Notes: generated from the sequence alone by a model not told the origin. Positions 8,491 through 18,284 are shown, counted from the stretch's first letter. The stretch is 64,000 nucleotides of DNA from Kordia sp965224175 (GCF_965224175.1 NZ_OZ245041.1:2542001-2606000), one strand, 5' to 3'. Made by a program: numbers and translations.

Positions 8491-8522
8491 AAAAAAAGAC
8501 ACTTCTTATCAGAAGTGTCTTT
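8491..8522 (-). terminator. Terminator of the initiator tRNA gene
   Basis: Arms 8496-8506 and 8511-8521 form an 11-bp perfect stem with a TATC loop. Read on the minus strand it is followed by a run of at least seven T. It lies 6 bases beyond the tRNA 3' end. Confidence 0.85.
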
Positions 8523-8527
8523 GGTAG

Positions 8528-8600
<73 letters not shown>

Positions 8601-8611
8601 ATATTGGATTG

Positions 8612-8619
8612 CAAATATA
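8612..8619 (-). promoter_or_regulatory. -7 promoter element of the initiator tRNA
   Basis: TATATTTG on the minus strand fits the Bacteroidota TAnnTTTG consensus exactly and sits 12 bases before the tRNA 5' end. Confidence 0.65.
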
Positions 8620-8658
8620 CAACCATTTTTCATTCTACCAACAAAAAAATAAACTTTT

Positions 8659-8841
8659 TTATTGTTCTATATTCCTCGCCTGAAACCCGATGATTTCCCC
8701 ATCTTCACTAATCACCTCTAATTCAATTGGATTGCAACAAACTTCACAGTCTTCAATGTATTTTTGAGTATACACAGAAGTATCAATTAACATGGAAATT
8801 TGTTCCCAACAATACGGACATTGAAAGAAATATTCGTTCAT
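8659..8841 (-). CDS. CPXCG-motif small zinc-ribbon-like protein
   Basis: A 60-residue protein with cysteine pairs C8-P-Y-C11 and C32-x-x-C35-C36, the pattern of the CPXCG family of small probable zinc-binding proteins of unknown function. It follows the ABC-F gene with one base between stop and ATG (TAAAATG on the minus strand), so translation is likely coupled. Confidence 0.85.
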   Translation of the reverse strand: MNEYFFQCPYCWEQISMLIDTSVYTQKYIEDCEVCCNPIELEVISEDGEIIGFQARNIEQ

Positions 8842-8842
8842 T

Positions 8843-10756
8843 TTAACTTAATTCATCCATTTGTTCTTGCAATACTTCCCAATCTTCCATTAATGTTTCT
8901 AAGGTTTTCTTTTTCCCTTGATACATATCAAAAAAATCAGGCTTTGCTATAGTTTCTTCATAGTTTACCGCCAATTCCATATCAATATCTTTGATTTCTT
9001 TTTCCAAGTCAGAGATGGCACGTTCTACTTTGTTCAGTTTGTTGTTGAGTGATTTTAGTTTCTTCTGTTCTTCGTAAGAGTTTTTTACTTCTTCTTTTGG
9101 CGCTTGTTCCTTTTTTACAACTGTCCGTTTTTCTACTTCTCGTAAGTCATTTACTTTTCGTTGTTCCAAGTAGTAATCAATGTCGCCCAAATATTCTTTT
9201 ATTTGCTGATCTTTGAACTCATATACTTTATTGGTAAGACTCTGCAAGAAATCACGATCATGCGATACTAAAATTAGCGTTCCTTCAAAGTTTTGCAATG
9301 CTTTTTTTAGTACATTTTTCGACTTGATATCTAAGTGGTTTGTCGGTTCATCCATCACCAACACATTAAAAGGTTGTAGAAGCATTTTACATAATGCCAG
9401 ACGATTTCGTTCGCCTCCAGAAAGTACTTTTACCTTTTTGTCAACTTCTTCTCCTCTAAACAAGAAAGCGCCTAACATATCACGTACTTTAGGACGTGTT
9501 TTTTCATCAGCAGCTTCAATCATTGTATCTTCAACCGTCAATTCACCATCAAGATATTCTGCTTGATTCTGTGCAAAATATCCAATTTGAACATTGTGAC
9601 CTAGCGACAAAGTTCCATCATGCGAAATTTCGTTGACAATAATTTTTGCCAATGTAGATTTTCCTTGACCGTTTTGTCCAACAAAAGCAATTTTACTACT
9701 ACGCTCTACAAATAAATCAACATGAGATAATACTTGTTTTTCGCCATAGTTTTTGGAGAGATTTTCTCCTTCTAAAACTACTTTTCCTGGCTGAACAGAT
9801 ACAGGAAACTGAATCGTCATTACCGCATTATCATCTTCGTCAACTTCTATACGATCAATTCGTTCTAATTTTTTGATAAGCGATTGTGCCATGGTAGCTT
9901 TTGAAGCTTTCGCACGAAATTTTTCTATCAGTTTTTCTGTATGCTGAATGTGCTTTTCTTGATTCTTCTGCGTAGCCAATTGCTGTTCGCGAATTTCTTG
10001 TCGCTGAATTAAGTATTTCGTATATGGCTTGTTGTAATCATAAATTCTCCCCAAAGAGATTTCAATCGTTCTATTTGTCACATTATCCAAAAACATTTTA
10101 TCATGCGAAACAATAATTACAACACCTGGAAAAGATTTTAAAAACTGCTCTAACCAAATAATAGATTCTATATCTAAATGGTTTGTTGGTTCATCTAAGA
10201 GTAGTACATCATTTTTTTGTAATAAGAGTTTTGCCAACTCGATACGCATACGCCAACCACCTGAAAATGTATCTGTTTTTTTGTCGAAGTCCTCTCGCTT
10301 AAAACCTAATCCTTGTAGAACTCTTTCTGTATCTCCTTTGTAATTGTAACCGCCTAATATCTCATAACGAGCTGTATATTCACTCAAATCTACAATGAGC
10401 TGATTATACGATTCACTGTCATAATCTGTACGTTCAGATAGTTGATGATTTATTTGATCAATATTAAGTTCTAATGCACGAATTTCCTTAAAAGCTTCAT
10501 AACTTTCTTCCAAGACTGTACGTCCTTGTGTAAATTCGATATCCTGCTTTAAGAAACCAATTTCCACATCTTTATCGGTGGCAATTTCTCCTTCATCAGG
10601 TTCATTTTCTTTCGCAAGAATTTTTAACAAGGTAGATTTTCCCGCGCCATTTTTTCCTATCAGTCCTACTCTGTCGCCAGCGTTTAGACGAAAGGCAATA
10701 TCTTTAAAAAGATACGTACCTCCAAAAGCAACAGCGATATTATGAATATTTATCAT
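8843..10756 (-). CDS. ABC-F family ATPase, ribosome-associated type
   Basis: A 637-residue protein with two ABC ATPase domains and no membrane segments. Domain 1 has Walker A GLIGKNGAGKST, signature FSGGWRMR and Walker B LLLDEPTNHLD. A linker of about 80 residues rich in Q, E and K follows. Domain 2 has FVGQNGQGKST, LSGGERNR and LVMDEPTNHLD. The C-terminal coiled coil (about 560-637) is like that of Uup/YheS-type members. ABC-F proteins act on the ribosome in translation control or antibiotic protection. A specific role cannot be assigned from sequence alone. Confidence 0.92.
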   Translation of the reverse strand: MINIHNIAVAFGGTYLFKDIAFRLNAGDRVGLIGKNGAGKSTLLKILAKENEPDEGEIATDKDVEIGFLKQDIEFTQGRTVLEESYEAFKEIRALELNIDQINHQLSERTDYDSESYNQLIVDLSEYTARYEILGGYNYKGDTERVLQGLGFKREDFDKKTDTFSGGWRMRIELAKLLLQKNDVLLLDEPTNHLDIESIIWLEQFLKSFPGVVIIVSHDKMFLDNVTNRTIEISLGRIYDYNKPYTKYLIQRQEIREQQLATQKNQEKHIQHTEKLIEKFRAKASKATMAQSLIKKLERIDRIEVDEDDNAVMTIQFPVSVQPGKVVLEGENLSKNYGEKQVLSHVDLFVERSSKIAFVGQNGQGKSTLAKIIVNEISHDGTLSLGHNVQIGYFAQNQAEYLDGELTVEDTMIEAADEKTRPKVRDMLGAFLFRGEEVDKKVKVLSGGERNRLALCKMLLQPFNVLVMDEPTNHLDIKSKNVLKKALQNFEGTLILVSHDRDFLQSLTNKVYEFKDQQIKEYLGDIDYYLEQRKVNDLREVEKRTVVKKEQAPKEEVKNSYEEQKKLKSLNNKLNKVERAISDLEKEIKDIDMELAVNYEETIAKPDFFDMYQGKKKTLETLMEDWEVLQEQMDELS

Positions 10757-10796
10757 GTGTGTGACAAAAGTTACAGTTTTTATTAAATAGAAGTCT

Positions 10797-10804
10797 TATT
10801 TTTG
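10797..10804 (+). promoter_or_regulatory. -7 promoter element of the DUF983 gene
   Basis: TATTTTTG matches TAnnTTTG and lies 37 bases before the ATG at 10841. It overlaps the longer reading frame that would start with TTG at 10802, which supports the later ATG. Confidence 0.55.
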
Positions 10805-10840
10805 TTCTTTAATAAGACAACTCATTATATATTTTTACAA

Positions 10841-11227
10841 ATGTTAAAAAAAGGATCGAAATTATATAGTATTTTAACGGGAACTTGTCCAAAATGTCAT
10901 AATGAAAGTATGTATAAGGAGAGAAACCCGTATAAATTGAATGCTACATTGAAAATGAATGAAACGTGTTCACATTGTGGAACTCGCTACAAGATTGAAC
11001 CTTCATTTTTTTATGGCGCTATGTATGTGAGTTATGGTGTTGGAATCGCGTTTGCTGTTGCTGCTTTTATCATTACTCGTTATTTTATTGGTGCAGATAG
11101 TTTACTCGTTTCCTTTTTTGCTATTATGGGAACTTTGATTGGCTTTATGCCTGTAATTATGCGCTTATCGCGGAATATTTGGATTAACCTATTTATGTCT
11201 TACGACAAGAATTTAGACACTAAATAA
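10841..11227 (+). CDS. DUF983 family membrane protein
   Basis: A 128-residue protein starting at the ATG at 10841. An upstream in-frame TTG at 10802 would add 13 unlikely residues and overlap the promoter. Two CxxC pairs (CPKCHN and CSHCGTRY) near the N-terminus form a zinc-ribbon-like segment. Two hydrophobic segments follow (about 57-80 and 85-105). This is the DUF983 pattern; the function of the family is not known. It is divergent from the ABC-F gene and convergent with the oxidoreductase gene. Confidence 0.86.
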   Translation: MLKKGSKLYSILTGTCPKCHNESMYKERNPYKLNATLKMNETCSHCGTRYKIEPSFFYGAMYVSYGVGIAFAVAAFIITRYFIGADSLLVSFFAIMGTLIGFMPVIMRLSRNIWINLFMSYDKNLDTK

Positions 11228-11234
11228 GATTTCT

Positions 11235-12284
11235 TTAGTTCTCTGAATCTTCAAAACGTTTGATATCGATCTCTTTTGGAAGCTCAGCATCATTTTCTAG
11301 ATGGTTATAGAGTTGTTTGGCTACCGTTGGTCCAATCATAACTCCACGCGTACCCAAACCGTTTAAAACAGCTATTTGCTTATGCTTTGGATGTGCTCCT
11401 ACTAATGGCCTTCGATCGATAACGGTAGGTCGTATTCCTGCAACCTGATCTATGATTTCGTATTCGCAATGAATCAATTTTGAAAGTTTTTCTATCAATT
11501 CCAATTTTGCTTCTTCTGTTGGAATATGCGTTTTATCTTTCCAATTGTACGTAGCACCTACAGTATATATATCATTTCCTTGCGGGATGAGAAACACAGA
11601 GGATTTTAATACATAATCGATTTTTAAATCAGGAGCTTTTATGAATAGTAATTCTCCTTTTGTTCCATTTAAAGGTAAGTAGGAGAAGAATGGATTTTGT
11701 TTAATTCCGAATCCTTCACAGAAAACAACATGTTTTGCTTGTATGTTTTTATACTTTACGGAACCATTTTGTAAAATCAATTCTTCATATTGAAAACGTT
11801 CTCTTAGAATTTTGTTTGTAATTGAAAGATATTCACTGTACGCTTTGAGCAACTTTCGAGTGTGTACTCTTCCAGTTTCTTTTACTTTACCCAGAGAGAA
11901 TGGCGTATCAATTGCCTTATTGGTATTACTGATAAGATTTGTGTCAAGGTACTTAGAGAGTTTTGGTTTGTCGGAAGCTTCAAACCACATGTTTTGCTCT
12001 TCTATAGCAGCAAATCGTCTCATAACAGGTAGCTTTTCATCAAATGAAGCTTTTAGTTTTGCTTCTAAGTTTTCATAAAAAGGTAAAGCTACTGCCAATT
12101 GCAAATCTGCATTCCAGACAGGCGTGAAACGCTTTAAAATTACAGGATTATACAATCCGCCAGCTACAGTTGAAGAATGTTGCGATTTATCTTCAAATAC
12201 TACAAACTCTTTTCCTGCAGCTTCTAGCTCTTCACAAAAAGCTATTCCAGCTAAGCCTAATCCTACAACTATACAATCTATCAT
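11235..12284 (-). CDS. FAD-dependent oxidoreductase, DadA/glycine-oxidase-like
   Basis: A 349-residue protein starting at ATG 12284 with the Rossmann pattern VVGLGLAGIAFCEEL at residues 5-19 and an acidic strand end FEDKS. C-terminal matches include AGIRPTVIDRRPLVG and NGLGTRGVMIGP, typical of D-amino-acid or glycine oxidase-like flavoproteins. Such enzymes oxidise amines with FAD; the substrate here is unknown. A TTG 27 bases upstream would extend it into the gldN terminator and is rejected. Confidence 0.82.
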   Translation of the reverse strand: MIDCIVVGLGLAGIAFCEELEAAGKEFVVFEDKSQHSSTVAGGLYNPVILKRFTPVWNADLQLAVALPFYENLEAKLKASFDEKLPVMRRFAAIEEQNMWFEASDKPKLSKYLDTNLISNTNKAIDTPFSLGKVKETGRVHTRKLLKAYSEYLSITNKILRERFQYEELILQNGSVKYKNIQAKHVVFCEGFGIKQNPFFSYLPLNGTKGELLFIKAPDLKIDYVLKSSVFLIPQGNDIYTVGATYNWKDKTHIPTEEAKLELIEKLSKLIHCEYEIIDQVAGIRPTVIDRRPLVGAHPKHKQIAVLNGLGTRGVMIGPTVAKQLYNHLENDAELPKEIDIKRFEDSEN

Positions 12285-12295
12285 GAAGCAAAAAT

Positions 12296-12327
12296 AAAAA
12301 ACGCTCACCAAATAGTGAGCGTTTTTA
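12296..12327 (-). terminator. Terminator of the gld operon
   Basis: Perfect stem 12301-12308/12315-12322 flanked by A and T runs. It lies 20 bases beyond the gldN stop. Confidence 0.85.
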
Positions 12328-12346
12328 ATATTGTTATGTTATGAAT

Positions 12347-13240
12347 TTAATAATTCCACATGTCTTGTTCTCTTCCTCTGATCTTTTCTTTGATTCGTTC
12401 AGATTCTAATAACTGCATGAGTGAGTTTTCTTTTACGTATTCTTTTACACGTCTATCACCTTGCACATTTTCTTCTTTGTAAATTAATCCATTGAAGCGT
12501 CTTGCATTTAATAAATGGTCAAACGATAGTGGGACAGCGGCATTTCGATCATTGAATGCTTTTGATTCGTGTAAAATTTCTCTAACATCTGGATAGAATA
12601 CCCAAAATAGCTCAATTAAATCTTGTTGCCCATCTTGGTCAATAAACTGTACATCTGGTGCTACTGGAGCAATTGCTAACAGTCTATATTTTAATTCTCC
12701 TTGACGCTTGTCAAAATACCAAACACCTTTTACGTGATATTCCTCAATATCAGCAGAAGTTAAATCTCTAACTTCAATAAATTCGTCAGATAATTTTTCA
12801 CCTCTGTTTAATTGATCAAAACCATCATCTAAGGTATCTACTTTACGTAAACTTGTTTTGATGTCTTCATACGTACGAACTTCTGTAAAGTTTCCATCCG
12901 CATATACTTTCTTGATCTTTTGACTCTTAACATTTTTCAAGAGTACATCATACAAAGAACGTCTATCAGCACGCATGCCGATTGTATCTATAGGATAGTA
13001 CAAAGGAAAGTTCACTCTTTCGTCAAGATCAATGATTTCCCATGTCGTAGCTGACCAAAGAATATCTCTGTCATCTACATATCCATATGGCAATGGACCA
13101 TCGTTATCAGCATCTTTTTGCGCTTGTGTCTTTACACCTATTTCACCAGGATCTTTGGCATTCAATAAATTTGCTTGCCCAAGTACTGTTCCTGATAGTA
13201 GGAGTGTAAATGCTGCTGTAAATAAACCTTTCCAATTCAT
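12347..13240 (-). CDS. gldN: Gliding motility / type IX secretion protein GldN
   Basis: A 297-residue protein with a signal peptide (hydrophobic run followed by LGQ near residues 20-23). GldN, with GldK, forms a periplasmic ring around the type IX secretion core; the patterns WSATTWEIIDLDERVNFPLY and YEDIKTSLRKVDTLDDG are familiar from this family. An in-frame TTG at 13276 would overlap gldM; the ATG at 13240 gives a proper signal peptide and is chosen. It is the last gene of gldKLMN and is followed by a terminator. Confidence 0.92.
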   Translation of the reverse strand: MNWKGLFTAAFTLLLSGTVLGQANLLNAKDPGEIGVKTQAQKDADNDGPLPYGYVDDRDILWSATTWEIIDLDERVNFPLYYPIDTIGMRADRRSLYDVLLKNVKSQKIKKVYADGNFTEVRTYEDIKTSLRKVDTLDDGFDQLNRGEKLSDEFIEVRDLTSADIEEYHVKGVWYFDKRQGELKYRLLAIAPVAPDVQFIDQDGQQDLIELFWVFYPDVREILHESKAFNDRNAAVPLSFDHLLNARRFNGLIYKEENVQGDRRVKEYVKENSLMQLLESERIKEKIRGREQDMWNY

Positions 13241-13259
13241 AACAAATGTTTTAATAATT

Positions 13260-14828
13260 TTAGTTTGTAACTTCAAGAATTACTGGTGATATTTTCTTAA
13301 GACGAATTCCATTATCTGCTTTCGCCTTAATATTAAGGATTTGTACATTTTGACCTCTTCTAGCTCTTCTTAGTGCACTTTTAGCTCTTGCATCTAATCT
13401 TCCTCCTCTAACAGTGATTGTTGGTTGACCAGGAACTTTAAAGTCAAATTGTGTAACTGATACTCCAAGTTTGAAATCAAAATCTACTAGTCTTGCTTCA
13501 ATTGTACCTTTTTCAATACCAGACTTACTCATTTTAGCAGATCCAGAAATACCTCTAAAGAAACCAGTTGGTGCTGGAATTTCTTTAATTCTAAATGTTT
13601 TCTTATCTCCAGCTGACGAGCCATCATCAAGAGTTGCAGTAACGTTGATTGTTACTTCGCTACCTGTTGTAGGACGCATAACGTATTTTCCGTTACCTAC
13701 TTTCTTTAATCCGTTTGCTCTTGCATTTACTTTGTTATCAGATACTCCCGCAAATGAAATTGTCATTGGGTTATCAACTCCACGGTATACTACGTTCATT
13801 TTATCAGCAGAAATTGTTGCTGAGTTTGGACGTGGCACAACGACATAGTTTCCAGTAAACTCAATTGGTAATTCTTCTCCTTTTTCAACGAAAGTGAAAA
13901 CACCTTTTACTTCGTGCTCACCAACATTTCCAGTTTTGAATTTTATTTGTGCATTTCCAACTGAATCTAATGTTCCTGATTCTTTCGATAAAGTAACTTC
14001 GTTTCCGTTTACGTTTAATTTAACTGGAGTAACATTTGCATATTTCCCTAGTAAAACTTCACCTTGAAACTCTTCTCCTGCGAAAAATGCATTTTTCTTT
14101 GGACGTACAATTGCTGTATAGTTTTTAAGTGTAATTGCCTCATCAAGAGAATTTCCTAAGAATAAGTTGTATAAGTTTGCTTCTGTAGTCTTAACGTCGT
14201 TTTGCATTGCTGTTAACTTCGCATACGATGCAATTGCTGGGAAACCTTTGTAGTTATAATCTAAGTAGCTTAGTTTATCTCCTTCTTTTGGTTTCACATC
14301 ACTTAAGTCAAAACGCTTATCAAAGTTTGTAATAGCAGTTGTATACGTTTGATCTTCTCCTAAAACAGCTTTGATATCTTCTTTATACTTACGAATAGCA
14401 GCCATTACTGCATCTCCTTCTTTTGTTAAACGATCTCCAGTAAACCACTTTTCATCTAAGTAGTCTCCTTTATCCATTTCTTCAAATGGTAAATCTCCGT
14501 TTTCTTCTCTTTCATATCCACCACCTTTTACGATGTCTTCTTTTAGAGTTTCAAGATAAGCGTCAAAGCCATCAGAGATATTTTTTATTTGCTGTGCTTT
14601 TTGAGCTGGGATTTTAAATTCTACTTTTTCTCCAGCTTTCTGATTCAATCCTTTTAAAAGTGTTTCGTTAGATTGATCAGTTAATTCGTTTGTACTCACG
14701 AATTTTGAGTTCATAGATCCGAACGCTGATAGTACTTCTTTGGTCATAGTCATCGCAATCATAGCGATAAATACCAAGTACATCAGGTTAATCATTTTCT
14801 GCCTTGCAGATTGTTTTCCTCCTGCCAT
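13260..14828 (-). CDS. gldM: Type IX secretion motor subunit GldM
   Basis: A 522-residue protein with one N-terminal inner-membrane helix (about 10-32, QKMINLMYLVFIAMIAM) and a long periplasmic part that in known GldM forms four domains reaching GldK/GldN. The C-terminal repeat-like beta domains (YVVVPRPNSATISADKMN; FDFKVPGQPTITV) are visible. GldL and GldM form the proton-driven rotary motor of gliding and type IX secretion. Its stop is 19 bases before the gldN ATG. Confidence 0.95.
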   Translation of the reverse strand: MAGGKQSARQKMINLMYLVFIAMIAMTMTKEVLSAFGSMNSKFVSTNELTDQSNETLLKGLNQKAGEKVEFKIPAQKAQQIKNISDGFDAYLETLKEDIVKGGGYEREENGDLPFEEMDKGDYLDEKWFTGDRLTKEGDAVMAAIRKYKEDIKAVLGEDQTYTTAITNFDKRFDLSDVKPKEGDKLSYLDYNYKGFPAIASYAKLTAMQNDVKTTEANLYNLFLGNSLDEAITLKNYTAIVRPKKNAFFAGEEFQGEVLLGKYANVTPVKLNVNGNEVTLSKESGTLDSVGNAQIKFKTGNVGEHEVKGVFTFVEKGEELPIEFTGNYVVVPRPNSATISADKMNVVYRGVDNPMTISFAGVSDNKVNARANGLKKVGNGKYVMRPTTGSEVTINVTATLDDGSSAGDKKTFRIKEIPAPTGFFRGISGSAKMSKSGIEKGTIEARLVDFDFKLGVSVTQFDFKVPGQPTITVRGGRLDARAKSALRRARRGQNVQILNIKAKADNGIRLKKISPVILEVTN

Positions 14829-14878
14829 TTCTAATTAGTTTTTTAGTTAATTTTTTTGTTGAATTAAAATACTACTAA

Positions 14879-15511
14879 TTAGTTTTTGTTCATTGCAGAT
14901 AACATTCCACCATATACACCATTTAAAGATGAAAGGTTTGACGCTAATGATTGCATTTGCTCTTTTAACTTCGCTGCGTTTTCAACTGCTTCTTCGTTAA
15001 TTGCTGCTTGACGATTAGCGCTTTCCATTTGCACTTTGTAAAGACTATTTAAAGACTCCATTTGTGCTGCTGCTAATGACATTTCTTCACTATATTTCTT
15101 TGTTGAAGCAATTGCATCAACTGTAGGAGAGATACTTTTTGCTGCTCCTTCGAAGTTACGAATGCTAGATCCTAAGCTAGACATTAATTCACTGTCAATT
15201 TTAGCATCTTTTAATAAGTTATCTAATTTTTTAGATAATAATCCTTCAGCATCTGTTGCTTCTTGTTTTTTAGCTTTTGCTTTTGCAGATCCTCCTGCTA
15301 ATTCTGGGTATACTAATGACCAATCTAGATCGTCGCTTTGTCTTTCAAAGGCTGAATATGTAAATACTAGTGCTTCTACTATCATTCCTATTGTTAAGAT
15401 AGTACTTCCATAAGGCCAGTGTTGAATTTTAAATAATGCTCCTACAATTACAATTGCCGCTCCAAGTCCATATACCATGTTCGTTAGCGTAATCTTGCCA
15501 TTCTTTGCCAT
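14879..15511 (-). CDS. gldL: Type IX secretion motor subunit GldL
   Basis: A 210-residue protein with two N-terminal membrane helices (about 10-28 and 36-55) separated by the conserved FKIQHWPYGS. The cytoplasmic remainder is helical and rich in Ala, Glu and Ser, as in GldL. An acidic residue (E46) in the second helix matches the expected proton path. It lies between gldK and gldM on the same strand. Confidence 0.95.
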   Translation of the reverse strand: MAKNGKITLTNMVYGLGAAIVIVGALFKIQHWPYGSTILTIGMIVEALVFTYSAFERQSDDLDWSLVYPELAGGSAKAKAKKQEATDAEGLLSKKLDNLLKDAKIDSELMSSLGSSIRNFEGAAKSISPTVDAIASTKKYSEEMSLAAAQMESLNSLYKVQMESANRQAAINEEAVENAAKLKEQMQSLASNLSSLNGVYGGMLSAMNKN

Positions 15512-15598
15512 AATAATCTAATTTTTAGTTTAGTGTTTAGTTAATAAAATTTAAGTGTTGGGTTAACCGTGGTTTGGTTTATTTTTAGTACTCGATAA

Positions 15599-16963
15599 TT
15601 ATCTTGCTCCTTTTCCTACTACATCTGTACCCATGTAGCTTTGTACAGTTCTGAATCCAATATAACTTCTTGCAGAGTCTCTGTATTCAAAATCTCTCGT
15701 ACTTACTTGTAGGAAGTATTCAACGTCTTTCCATGATCCTCCACGTATTACTTTACGTTTGTTTAATGTATCATTTACGTTTGGACTCATTGTAGACATG
15801 TACTCATATGAACTTGGATCGTAAGATGATGCAGTCCATTCTGCTACATTACCTGCCATGTTATATAAGTTGAAATCATTTGGTTCATACGATTCAGCTT
15901 CCACAGTATATAATGCCTGATCTGCTGCATAGTTACCTCTTAATGGCTTGAAGTTTGCCAAGAAACAACCTCTATCGTTCATTGTGTAAGGTCCTCCCCA
16001 AGGATATGTTGCTCCTTCGAGTCCACCTCTTGCTGCGTACTCCCATTCTGCTTCAGATGGTAATCTGAATTTGTTGATCATGTGACGCTTTCTTTCTTTT
16101 CTGTAGATATTCTTCTTAAGTGTTCTCCACTCACAGAATGCTTTCGCTTGTTTCCAAGTTACACCAACTACTGGATAGTCATTGTAAGCATCATGCCAGA
16201 AGTAATCATTGTGCATTGGCTCGTTATACGAATATTCGAAGTCTCTAATCCATACTGTAGTATCTGGATAGATTTCTAAGTTTTCTCTTTTGATGAAGTC
16301 AGTACGCTTCATTCCTTTGTTCTTAGCAGCAGTTTGAATATCCATCCAATCATACTGGAATCGAACTTTTGTCCAATCAATCGTACGTTGACCATTGTAT
16401 GATTCTGCTTCAGGAATTAACATAGAATCCATTACTTCTGCATAAAACTCATCAGGAATTTCAGAATAGTCCCAAATTAAGTCTACATCAGTATTTAAAC
16501 GTCTTCCTTCATAACCTGTAGGTCCTAAACCTGCATAGTTATCTATATTATACTTTTCCCAAGCAGTTTGATCAGTAGTATCTGCATCTTTGAAAGCATA
16601 CTTAGCAATTCCATCTCCATCAGCATCAGTTTTACCTTCTTCATCAGCAAGGATTGCTAATTTTGTTCTGATAATAGAATCTCTTACCCAGTAAACAAAT
16701 TCCCTGTATTCACTATTTGTGATTTCAGTTTCGTCCATGTAGAACGAAGGAACTGTAACGGTTTTAGTAGGTGCATTTTTAGTTTGAGCAATATCATCAT
16801 CAGATTTACCCATAATGAATGAACCACCTGGAACTAGCGTCATACCATAAGGCTTTTCAGGATGCCATTTTTTTCCTTTGACACCGACTAGCTCACCTCG
16901 ATCTTTAGAACCACAGCTATAAAGAAATGCTAAAACGGCTGTTAATACAACAATCTTTTTCAT
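15599..16963 (-). CDS. gldK: Gliding motility lipoprotein GldK
   Basis: A 454-residue lipoprotein with lipobox LYSC (Cys17) and a formylglycine-generating-enzyme-like fold: GMTLVPGGSFIMGKSDDD near residues 39-56, DETEITNSEYREFV, FRLPSEAEWEYAARGG, NVAEWTASSYDPSS and RGGSW. In GldK the fold is structural: it forms the outer-membrane-attached ring with GldN. Being first in KLMN order separates it from the related GldJ. An AT-rich gap of 150 bases lies upstream. Confidence 0.93.
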   Translation of the reverse strand: MKKIVVLTAVLAFLYSCGSKDRGELVGVKGKKWHPEKPYGMTLVPGGSFIMGKSDDDIAQTKNAPTKTVTVPSFYMDETEITNSEYREFVYWVRDSIIRTKLAILADEEGKTDADGDGIAKYAFKDADTTDQTAWEKYNIDNYAGLGPTGYEGRRLNTDVDLIWDYSEIPDEFYAEVMDSMLIPEAESYNGQRTIDWTKVRFQYDWMDIQTAAKNKGMKRTDFIKRENLEIYPDTTVWIRDFEYSYNEPMHNDYFWHDAYNDYPVVGVTWKQAKAFCEWRTLKKNIYRKERKRHMINKFRLPSEAEWEYAARGGLEGATYPWGGPYTMNDRGCFLANFKPLRGNYAADQALYTVEAESYEPNDFNLYNMAGNVAEWTASSYDPSSYEYMSTMSPNVNDTLNKRKVIRGGSWKDVEYFLQVSTRDFEYRDSARSYIGFRTVQSYMGTDVVGKGAR

Positions 16964-17114
16964 ACGGAATTATTGAGGTTAATACGTTTTTTATAGATTT
17001 TAAGGGCGTAAACCTATCTATTTATTTTTAAAAAAACAATTTTTTATTCTAAAAACTAATGGTTTTCAACTGCTTTTTTTAAATATCATTTTAAGGTTTT
17101 CTTAACACGCTTAT

Positions 17115-18284
17115 TTAATTTATACTTTTTTTATACGCCATCCACCATCTTTCAGGGATAATTTGATTGCAAGCATTCAAATAATCTTGGTGTGTGCAAG
17201 GTAATAACGTATGTCTTTTTAATTTATTATTCAAACTTGAAATAAATGGTATTTCTATCCACCATCTTTCAGTCTTGTTACTTTTGTAAAAAATCATCTC
17301 CTCCATCTCATTGGGCACAATATACTTCAAATAATCATCTTTTGAGACAAAAGGGTAATCATTAACACGATAATTTACACCTTCAATGAAATACCAGATC
17401 ATTTGCGCCACTAACATCGCTGTTATTTCTTCGTCTTTTGAGTTTTTGTATTCAAAGATACCAAAAGACGAAACTCTATCACTAATTCCCGCATAACGGC
17501 TTATAGCACATATTTCTTTTCCATCTAATCCGTTTGGTGATGTATTTTGGTTTCCACTAACTTCAGAAGCTTTTACAGCCGATAAATCAATCCCAACAAT
17601 ATCTGCATCACGTGTAATTGGTTCTACAATACTTATGTCATTAGACACTTGACCCAAACGATAAGCATCAAAGAATAGTTTTTGCATTAGATCTATTTCT
17701 TCTTGCGAATTGAAATAGGTTTGGTATCCAATATTACTGTAGTTAAATAGATTATGCGGAGCTTCTACAATAATTTTTCCCATGTAGGAATTATTACTGA
17801 GTGTTTGACTTACGGCTCCAAAGTCAAACTTACTATCTACATTTACAATGTTTACGGTTTGTTCTAGATTGTCATATCCACGATACATTGCGTACATTAA
17901 ATCTTGACTTCCACCAAGTATGATAGGAATGATGTTTTTTTTGAGTAGCGGCTCCATAATTCTTTTTAGAGCTGCATAGGTATCATCAACTGTTTCTCCT
18001 TTGTATAGATTTCCTAGATCTACAATTTTATGAATCCAGTTTCCAGGATATAAACTGTATAGTGCTTTTCGAATTTCTAGCAAATCTAGGTTTTCACCTA
18101 AGTAATTAATATCACTTCTGTTTTCTAGTACTGCAATGATTGCAAATTTAGCTTCTCCTAATGTTTCAGGGATTCCATCTTTAGTTGTATGAATGCTTAT
18201 TGCATTCCCTAAAGTTTGATTAGACAATAATTCATTGTGTGCAAGCAATAAATCATTGACAGGCGATAAAAATTCAAAATCCAT
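17115..18284 (-). CDS. Arginase/formimidoylglutamase-fold protein with degraded metal site
   Basis: A 389-residue protein with the arginase-superfamily fold. The motifs at the expected places are altered: GGSQD at 124-128 instead of GGDHS, NVDSKFD at 148-154 where DAHxD is expected, and GIDLSAVKASE at 231-241 where DLDxxDP is expected. Two histidine ligands and one aspartate of the binuclear manganese site seem lost, so hydrolase activity is doubtful. The gene starts at ATG 18284 and overlaps the topA stop by one base (TAATG). It lies directly before gldK, hinting at a structural or regulatory role there. It may be annotated elsewhere as formimidoylglutamase; I would not trust the activity. 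Confidence 0.8.
   Translation of the reverse strand: MDFEFLSPVNDLLLAHNELLSNQTLGNAISIHTTKDGIPETLGEAKFAIIAVLENRSDINYLGENLDLLEIRKALYSLYPGNWIHKIVDLGNLYKGETVDDTYAALKRIMEPLLKKNIIPIILGGSQDLMYAMYRGYDNLEQTVNIVNVDSKFDFGAVSQTLSNNSYMGKIIVEAPHNLFNYSNIGYQTYFNSQEEIDLMQKLFFDAYRLGQVSNDISIVEPITRDADIVGIDLSAVKASEVSGNQNTSPNGLDGKEICAISRYAGISDRVSSFGIFEYKNSKDEEITAMLVAQMIWYFIEGVNYRVNDYPFVSKDDYLKYIVPNEMEEMIFYKSNKTERWWIEIPFISSLNNKLKRHTLLPCTHQDYLNACNQIIPERWWMAYKKSIN

Noticed and set aside
13241..13276. TTG start extending GldN upstream
   Set aside because: It would overlap gldM and bury the signal peptide; the ATG at 13240 is better.
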